In this document: piece by piece, positions 58,984 to 64,000 of the stretch
Layout: each line of letters begins with the position of its first letter
How positions within the stretch are numbered: the first letter of the stretch is position 1
From: Hyphomicrobiales bacterium
Lineage (GTDB): Bacteria; Pseudomonadota; Alphaproteobacteria; Rhizobiales; Rhizobiaceae
Reading direction: 5' to 3'
Assembly: GCA_017305925.1 (NCBI GenBank)
Contig: JAFKJW010000198.1
Location: 22,282 to 86,281, forward strand
Length of the DNA: 64,000 nucleotides
Program-made: the position numbers and the translations under genes
The notes under the pieces: model-generated
What the model was told of the DNA's origin: nothing
What the model saw: only the letters and a program-made list of their open reading frames with translations
Databases searched by the model: none

Positions 58984-59655
58984 GGATGCGACATTCGCAG
59001 CCGTGCTGTCGGCATTGCGCACAGCCTCAAGAATCGAGGTCAGGACGCTGTCACTCCAGCCTTTATTGACGTTCAAATCCTCATCCGGGACAGGCGCGCC
59101 CTGGAAGATGACCAGCCGTGAAGGGTGAAGCGTGACCGGCTGACCTTGCTTGCCATTCAGCGTGTACGATGACGGCTTGCCGTAGAACTCCGATTCAGGA
59201 TCGTTTTCGATCTCGTTGGCGTTCAGGTTGCGCCGCGTCACCACCGTCAGATACTTGATCCCGCCGGCCTTGACCTTCTCCGTGTCGAGTGGCTGGCTCG
59301 GATCACTGTCGCCGGTGCCGATCAGGATGGCCGCGCCGCCCCACAGCCGGGCCTTGGTGCGCGCCTCCAGCACCTTGCCGCGAACGTTGAGCCGCTTTTC
59401 CTCGGCCTCGATCTTCTCGATCTGCGCGGCATCAGCCTGCCAGTCGCGCCATTTCCGGCAGCTATCGAGCGCCGGGATGTCCACGATCTTCCGCGGCAGC
59501 CAGGATCCCCGATAGGCGTTCAGGAGCTGGGCATCGTCGAGGATGACCTCGCTGTAGACCGAATGGGTGGCCTTGTCCCGGTCGGTACCCATGCGAGAGA
59601 CGAGGTTGGTCAGCCCGTCGCCGAAACGGCGGGCGATATCGATCACCGCTCCCAT
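58967..59655 (-). pseudogene. Prophage A portal gene, 5' part (interrupted by element B)
   Basis: The frame from ATG 59655 (MGAVIDIARRFGDGLTNLVS) reads a normal DUF1073 portal N-terminus: YRGSWLPRKIVDIPALDSCR, ARLWGGAAILIGTGD and GWSDSVLTSILEAVRNADST. It reaches VFEAK at the insertion point. Beyond it, element B adds a few foreign codons to a stop at 58945. Rejoined with 46161-47325, it makes a 617-aa protein. It is 8 bp downstream of terL. Confidence 0.88.
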
Positions 59656-59663
59656 GTCGGCTC

Positions 59664-61139
59664 CTACAGGTTGTCGAGGGTGAACGTGGTGCCACCGCAC
59701 ATCTCGGCGACAGCATCAATGAACGGATCGACCTGGTCATCGAACGCCCCATCGGGGAACGCAGCCAACTCGCTGACGAAGTCTTTCAGCCACGGTGCCG
59801 ACTTCGGCAGCGATACCAGACCGGCCGCAGCAGCCGGCACCACGTCGAGGGCGCGTGTGTATTTATCCTTGTCGCGCTGCAGCGCTACCACCGGTATTGA
59901 GGAGCGGCCGAGCGACTGGATCAAGCCTGTGCCTGACACCTTGTCTTCGATGACCATCTTTCGCAGATGGCCATAGCGCTCCGTCGGCCATTCTTTGCCA
60001 CGGCACTTCGTCCACAGCGCTTTCGCCGTCTTTTCGAGTTCCGGCGCTTCGAACCGACCGCGCACCACTTCAAGAAGGTGGGCCTTACCGTCGACGCCCT
60101 GTCCCCAGTGTTCGAAGACGGTGTAGTCGTTGCGTTCTTTCGTCTTCTGCGCCGTATCGGCGTAGATGGCCCGCCAGACCAGCTTTGGCACCTCCTCATA
60201 TCGAGGTAGCAAACCTGGCTTGAACAGGTTGCCGCCCTCGACAGTCGGCTCCTGACCATACTGGCCGTGGTAGACGTGCGCTGCCAGCTGTAGAACCGCT
60301 ATCTGGGCCAGCGAATGCTTGTGCTCCCACAGGGGCCCATCTGGGAGCCCATGCGGTATCAGGTCGACATCTCCGCCCGGCGCCTGACCTTCGCCATCGA
60401 TCAGCACGGGCAGCTTGAGCATGTGCCAATGCTCGCCGCTCTTCTCCAGCAGGTGAGCAACGAAGTCGTCGACATGCAAACGCTGCATGATGACGATGAC
60501 GGGTACGTTCTCATGCGCGAGACGCGACTTGAAAGTGTTCTCCCACCGCGCATTGATGAATTTCCGCATCGTGTCCGACGAGGCGTCGTCGGGCTTCAGC
60601 GGATCGTCGATGATCAGGGCGCCCGTGAAACCCGGCTCGGCAAGGATGCCGGCACGGAACCCGGTGATCGGCTGGCCCGCGGCCGCAGCGCGCAGATGCC
60701 CGCCAGCCATGGTGCGCCATAGCCCCTTGGCATTGGTGTCCGGCCGCATCGACACCTGCCAATGAGCCTGATATCCCGGCAGGTTGATGACGTCCTTGAC
60801 CTTGGTCGAGTTATCCAGCGCCAGCGGTTCGGCGTAGCTGGCATGGATGAAACGGGATCGCGGGTTAATCGCGAAGCCACGGGCAATGAAGTTGATCACC
60901 GCCAGCTCTGTCTTCCCGTAGCCGGGCGGGATGTTGATGATCAGCCGGTTGATCTCGCCCGAGAACACCCGGTCGAGCGTGCCGCACATTACGGGATGGA
61001 ACGGCGCCACCGAAAATGGCTGGCCTTCCTTCTCTAGGAAGAACTTCGTGGTGAAAGCTAGATGGGAGCCAAGCAGCCGTTCCCGCTCCCGCTGGCGGTC
61101 CTCCTCAGACTTCCTCGCCTCCTTCTCGGCTCGGATCGC
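59664..61139 (-). CDS. terL: Large terminase subunit of prophage A
   Basis: This 491-aa protein from ATG 61139 has Walker A IPPGYGKTE (about 71-79), Walker B GALIIDDP (about 174-181) and IMQRLHVDDFVAHLL after it. The C-terminal nuclease segment is AIYADTAQKTKERNDYTVFE. It belongs to the family often paired with DUF1073 portals. The frame is open to 61220, but the ATG at 61139 gives the usual N-terminus and a 35-bp overlap with terS. It is distinct from element B's terminase. Confidence 0.9.
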   Translation of the reverse strand, partial: AIRAEKEARKSEEDRQRERERLLGSHLAFTTKFFLEKEGQPFSVAPFHPVMCGTLDRVFSGEINRLIINIPPGYGKTELAVINFIARGFAINPRSRFIHASYAEPLALDNSTKVKDVINLPGYQAHWQVSMRPDTNAKGLWRTMAGGHLRAAAAGQPITGFRAGILAEPGFTGALIIDDPLKPDDASSDTMRKFINARWENTFKSRLAHENVPVIVIMQRLHVDDFVAHLLEKSGEHWHMLKLPVLIDGEGQAPGGDVDLIPHGLPDGPLWEHKHSLAQIAVLQLAAHVYHGQYGQEPTVEGGNLFKPGLLPRYEEVPKLVWRAIYADTAQKTKERNDYTVFEHWGQGVDGKAHLLEVVRGRFEAPELEKTAKALWTKCRGKEWPTERYGHLRKMVIEDKVSGTGLIQSLGRSSIPVVALQRDKDKYTRALDVVPAAAAGLVSLPKSAPWLKDFVSELAAFPDGAFDDQVDPFIDAVAEMCGGTTFTLDNL

Positions 61140-61581
61140 CATCAACAATGCCAATCTGGACAAGGGCGCGTTCAAGTAGCTCGAGCTCCTGATCCGAAAT
61201 GCCCTTGAGCTTCGTGACATCGATGGTTGGTATGGCGCCGCCGTTGGGCCCAGAGTGCCGGTGCCTTTCGATCAGAAAGCCGAACAGCTTCGCCTTGCCC
61301 ATGGTGGCCTGAACCGCGGCGCTCGACTGCTTCTCGGTCAGGGCCAGCGCACGGGCTTCCTCGAGTTCGCCAGCCAGGCTTTCGACGGTCACCTCGACCT
61401 TCTTGGCGACCTTTGCCTGAAGTTCGGCTACGCGATCTTTGACGCTCTCATTTGCGCTCAACCGTGACGCGTTACCGCGATGCGGCTTATAGCCGGCCAG
61501 TGCATAGGCTTCATCTGCCGTCTTGCCCTTAGCCAGAGCCTGAGCGAATGCTTCATGCCTTGGGTTTGGGAGGATAGGCAT
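61105..61581 (-). CDS. terS: Small terminase subunit of prophage A
   Basis: This 158-aa protein begins PNPRHEAFAQALAKGKTADE, then AYALAGYKPHRGNASRLSAN. This is the helix-turn-helix region of small terminases that binds pac or cos DNA. The C-terminal part is helical. The ATG at 61581 is within a CATG shared with the divergent plus-strand gene; a TTG at 61611 is an alternative. It precedes terL. Confidence 0.85.
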   Translation of the reverse strand: MPILPNPRHEAFAQALAKGKTADEAYALAGYKPHRGNASRLSANESVKDRVAELQAKVAKKVEVTVESLAGELEEARALALTEKQSSAAVQATMGKAKLFGFLIERHRHSGPNGGAIPTIDVTKLKGISDQELELLERALVQIGIVDGDPSREGGEEV

Positions 61582-61816
61582 GAAGTTTTTCGTTGCAAGG
61601 TTTGAGTTCAATGACGGTCACTGGTCGCATCCATGGACGGTTTGGGCGGCGGACCATGACGAGGCCATTGGACGCCTTCAGAAAACGGCGATGTTTGATC
61701 TCACGAAGGATATCATCATCCTCGAACGCCCGTCGACTGAGGCTGGATTTTACAATCATCGGGAGGGGACAGACGCGAGAGAACATTCCGATATCGAATG
61801 GCGCTCTGAAATCTGA
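61580..61816 (+). CDS. Small divergent hypothetical protein
   Basis: This 78-aa protein (MKFFVARFEFNDGHWSHPWT, then VWAADHDEAIGRLQ) has GGGAGG about 7 bases upstream, located inside terS codons. It has an alpha/beta composition and no known domain. Its start codon overlaps the terS start on the opposite strand, so both promoters must lie inside coding DNA. It may be a small regulator or cargo gene. Confidence 0.62.
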   Translation: MKFFVARFEFNDGHWSHPWTVWAADHDEAIGRLQKTAMFDLTKDIIILERPSTEAGFYNHREGTDAREHSDIEWRSEI

Positions 61817-61970
61817 TTCCTGCCTATGTAGCGCTCTACCTTGAGATGCCGCGCGCTGCTTGGCCGGTCGGCCTCTGGGCCGCCGGCCGGGTGGCTCAGC
61901 AGTTCAAGGTCAGCGTCTACGCGAGGGGAGTTCGCGAGGAAAGATGCAGCGTTTTTCGGGGCGCTGTCAA

Positions 61971-62009
61971 ATCTCCGGACTTTCTCCAGACTTTCTCCGG
62001 AGTTTCTCC
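61971..62009. repeat. Phased TTCTCC array 1
   Basis: TTCTCC starts at 61982, 61993 and 62004, with a variant ATCTCC at 61971: four units at exactly 11-bp spacing. It lies in the non-coding gap between the divergent small gene and the next minus-strand gene. Confidence 0.85.
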
Positions 62010-62027
62010 GCTAATTCAGAGACGATT

Positions 62028-62729
62028 TTACTTGACGGGTTTCGGCGATTCGTCCGTTTTCGCCTTTAATTTGGCCGCCTCGCGCTTCCTCCGACGCTCC
62101 CACCGCTTCTGGGCCCAGGAGAAATCAGCCTCGCCGTCACAGGCCAGGCGAGCGTTCTCGGACATCCAGGAATTGAGTTCCCCGCGTTCGATCACATCGT
62201 CCGTGATCGTATCCGAAATGTGCCCGTTTTCGCCGCCACTGTGCAACAGGGGTGAACGGCCGATCTCGCTATCCTGCGTGGCCCCGCGAACCATCTTTCC
62301 CGAAATCGCGGCCAAAGCACGATCTTTGCGACGTCGACCGGTCTCTGCGTGTATGCCCTCGACCTGGAAACACCAGCGCCTGAATGCCTTGCCGCCAACC
62401 TTCGACCGGGCCCACGCCAGCAGCGCGCGCCGCTGCCCATCGTCGTCGACGAGCATGAGTATGTCGTAGAGCCCATCAAGCTCCCGCAATTCAGCCGCGG
62501 TCGGCAACAGGACCATCCGCTCCCAGAACGCCCTGCGTTCCTCGGCATAGGGATCAGCGCCCTTCGCAAGCTTGTCGCCGGGCTCTTTGCGCCAGTAGCG
62601 CATGTCTTCCAGGCTGTGCACGTAGGGCAGCTGCTGAGCGCGCAGGGGCGCGGGGCCGACACGGTCGGGTAGAGCCCGCTCGATCTCGGCCGCGCGAATG
62701 AACAGTTCTGCGATCTCACCGATATTCAT
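62028..62729 (-). CDS. DUF6362-like prophage protein
   Basis: This 233-aa protein has the pattern of DUF6362 proteins of rhizobial prophages: LPTAAELRELDGLYDILMLV, ALLAWARSKVGGKAFRRWCF and GIHAETGRRRKDRALAAIS. The last part is a helix-turn-helix-like segment. The C-terminus is highly basic (KRWERRRKREAAKLKAK). Its role in the phage is unknown; position suggests early gene functions. It overlaps the upstream gene by 4 bp. Confidence 0.65.
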   Translation of the reverse strand: MNIGEIAELFIRAAEIERALPDRVGPAPLRAQQLPYVHSLEDMRYWRKEPGDKLAKGADPYAEERRAFWERMVLLPTAAELRELDGLYDILMLVDDDGQRRALLAWARSKVGGKAFRRWCFQVEGIHAETGRRRKDRALAAISGKMVRGATQDSEIGRSPLLHSGGENGHISDTITDDVIERGELNSWMSENARLACDGEADFSWAQKRWERRRKREAAKLKAKTDESPKPVK

Positions 62730-63166
62730 GGTCGCCTGCGATCGTCCAGAAGGTCCAGTTGGTCAGCATTCGGCCCGAATTGCCGATAAATCCTCTCATA
62801 GACCATACCATTTAACGCGTGGCGCTGGGGGACAAGGCCGCGCAGGTCCTGGCACATGAACTGCAGTTCGCCGACAGGCATCGCGTCCCAAAGCTTGAGC
62901 CACGCCTCATCGATGTGGCCGGCGCCACGGGCGCAGACCATGTCGGAAGCCATCCAAAGGCCGACCTCGTCGAGCAGCGCCTTGTTGTTGGCCGTCTCGG
63001 CCAGTGTCATCAGGACAAGGCGCAGGTGGTTCTCGCCGTGCCGGCGAAGGATCCTGGCCATCGTCTCGACGGCGCGCGTTTCGCCAATGCGAGGATAGCG
63101 GCGCGGATCGACGATACGGATGCCGAACTCCGCGCAGAGGCGATAGACACAGTCGAGCACGGTCAC
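62726..63166 (-). CDS. Hypothetical early prophage protein
   Basis: This 146-aa protein was not recognised. It is mostly helical: VETMARILRRHGENHLRLVL, TLAETANNKALLDEVGLWMA, MPVGELQFMCQDLRGLVPQR. It has no metal or nucleotide motif. It overlaps the upstream ATPase-like gene and the downstream DUF6362-like gene by 4 bp each, so the three are translationally coupled. Confidence 0.65.
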   Translation of the reverse strand: MTVLDCVYRLCAEFGIRIVDPRRYPRIGETRAVETMARILRRHGENHLRLVLMTLAETANNKALLDEVGLWMASDMVCARGAGHIDEAWLKLWDAMPVGELQFMCQDLRGLVPQRHALNGMVYERIYRQFGPNADQLDLLDDRRRP

Positions 63167-64000
63167 AGCAGGACCTCGCCATTGTCACCGAACGCCTCGT
63201 CCAAGACCTTCTCCGGGATTTCTCCGGGATTTCTCCCGGGATTCTCCAGACTTTCTCCGCTAATTCTCCGATCGCGCATGTGCTCCGGGAACGTCTCTGG
63301 GAAGCCGCGGATGGGCCTTCCGGTCCACCAGATGATCGCCGTGCGTTCGCCCGTGCGATGGAAGCCGATGACCTCGGCCTTGAGCAGGAAGCGGTTGTTG
63401 TAGCCGAAGTGCTTGCGCAGGCGGTCACGCGCCTTCTGTTTGTCGTCGTCGCCAGGATCGAGCTCAGCGGCGACGTCGAGATAGTATTCGAAGTCGACGA
63501 CATGCTTTCCCTTCGCCTCGGGCGGGTCCTTCGGGTCCTCGCCGGTGACGAAACGGCCATACTTCTCGACGGCGCGGAAGAGCGGGATCAGGATCTTCTC
63601 CTCCGACGGCCGGATAGCGAAGCCGAACTTTTCGCCCTCCTTCTTCAGAGCTTCCTTCTCCGTGACGGTGAGCACCACGCACGAGGTGATCTCGCGGTCC
63701 GTCTTCTCATTGTGGCCGACGGCGACCGAGGCGAGGGTAAAGCGCACCTCGAGCCCATCTTCGTCATCCTTCTGCTTGCGCAGCTTCGCGGTCCTGATCT
63801 TGGTGTTTTCGTCGCAGGTGACCTGGATGACGGTATCCACATTCGCGTGGATCGTACGCTTCCGATGAGGGCCGCCTTGTTTGCGAGCCTGTGACGCGCT
63901 GTTTTCGTGGTTGATTCCATAGACACGATGCAAGCAGCGAGGATAGCCACGTGTCCGTTCATCGGATGGAGATTTTGAGCGGCGCTGATCGGCGCCGGAA
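63163..64000 (-). CDS. C-terminal part of a RepA-like AAA ATPase (5' end outside window)
   Basis: The frame is open to the right edge; only the C-terminal 280 or so residues are visible. Segments such as HANVDTVIQVTCDENTKIRT, RKQKDDEDGLEVRFTLASVA and DREITSCVVLTV resemble the last strands of phage RepA/RecA-like helicase ATPases. The section upstream (SGADQRRSKSPSDERTRGYP) fits the family poorly, so a frameshift near the edge is possible. The C-terminal codons contain phased TTCTCC repeats. It is likely a replication helicase of prophage A. Confidence 0.55.
   Translation of the reverse strand, partial: SGADQRRSKSPSDERTRGYPRCLHRVYGINHENSASQARKQGGPHRKRTIHANVDTVIQVTCDENTKIRTAKLRKQKDDEDGLEVRFTLASVAVGHNEKTDREITSCVVLTVTEKEALKKEGEKFGFAIRPSEEKILIPLFRAVEKYGRFVTGEDPKDPPEAKGKHVVDFEYYLDVAAELDPGDDDKQKARDRLRKHFGYNNRFLLKAEVIGFHRTGERTAIIWWTGRPIRGFPETFPEHMRDRRISGESLENPGRNPGEIPEKVLDEAFGDNGEVLL
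63209..63269. repeat. Phased TTCTCC array 2
   Basis: TTCTCC starts at 63209, 63220, 63231, 63242, 63253 and 63264: six exact hexamers at exactly 11-bp spacing. It lies inside the 3' coding part of the ATPase-like gene. Because 11 is not a multiple of 3, the encoded residues differ from unit to unit, so selection on protein cannot explain the spacing. Confidence 0.88.

Larger units (their letters stand above)
20905..64000. mobile_element. Prophage A (contractile-tailed, interrupted by element B, right end outside window)
   Basis: This is a near-complete myovirus-type gene set on the minus strand. It runs from replication-type genes (63 kb) through TerS, TerL, portal, MuF, protease, decoration and capsid proteins, neck, sheath, tube, chaperone, tape measure, baseplate, fibres and spike to lysis genes (21 kb). 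The baseplate set (Dit-like, plug, hub, gp138-type spike, DUF2634, J, DUF2612) resembles the simple contractile baseplate described for cyanophage Pam3. No integrase or repressor is visible, so they should lie beyond 64000. Element B splits the portal gene. The left border is approximate. Confidence 0.9.

Noticed and set aside
61846..62469. Plus-strand frame of 207 codons near the TTCTCC array
   Set aside because: Mostly antisense to the DUF6362-like gene; no start signals.
61971..63269. TTCTCC arrays as CRISPR repeats
   Set aside because: Hexamers at 11-bp steps are far too short and closely packed.

Overview
The window is high-GC DNA from an alphaproteobacterium. It is most likely a member of the Hyphomicrobiales (Rhizobiales, for example the Mesorhizobium/Nitratireductor/Aquamicrobium group). 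This is judged from gene families and neighbourhoods (RluC-DMT-ATP12, RarA-DegP-like protease, double cold-shock protein with DUF192, DUF1515-type prophage proteins), not from any marker RNA. No rRNA, tRNA or CRISPR array was recognised.

Positions 1-20337 are ordinary chromosome. They hold an ATP12-type chaperone (cut by the window edge), a DMT transporter, RluC, a FAD monooxygenase, RarA, a DegP/DegQ-type protease, an acyltransferase, a YcbB-like L,D-transpeptidase, DUF971, an alpha/beta hydrolase, DUF192, a double cold-shock protein, glyoxalase I, a propionyl-CoA carboxylase beta gene broken by an internal deletion, an MFS transporter, an aldo/keto reductase, a DUF1624 membrane protein, an isoprenylcysteine methyltransferase-like protein, a MerR regulator and MgtE.

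From about 20.9 kb to the right edge lies prophage A, a contractile-tailed (myovirus-type) prophage read almost entirely on the minus strand. Its order, downstream to upstream, is lysis genes, tail spike and fibres, baseplate, tape measure, frameshifted tail chaperone, tube, sheath, neck, capsid, protease, MuF, portal, TerL, TerS and replication-type genes. Its integrase and right end are not in the window. Three or more plus-strand cargo genes are inserted between the structural genes.

Inside prophage A's portal gene sits a second element, B, of 11641 bp (47326-58966). It has its own tyrosine recombinase, an AlpA-like regulator, a winged-helix protein overlapped by iteron-like repeats, and a head and packaging set (HNH, TerL, major capsid, protease, connectors, portal). 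It has no sheath, tube, baseplate, fibre or lysis genes. Removing B at a 7-bp core (TTCGCCT) restores a continuous 618-codon portal frame. B therefore looks like a capsid-forming, PICI-like phage satellite nested in a prophage. Unusually, it carries a tape measure protein (741 aa) that is co-linear with and nearly the same length as prophage A's own (750 aa).

Working model (inference): A supplies tails, lysis and probably replication functions, while B blocks A's portal and supplies its own heads. Precise excision of B would reactivate A. Two further unexplained structures are arrays of TTCTCC hexamers at exactly 11-bp spacing (61971-62009 and 63209-63269) and the iteron-like repeats in B (57955-58057).
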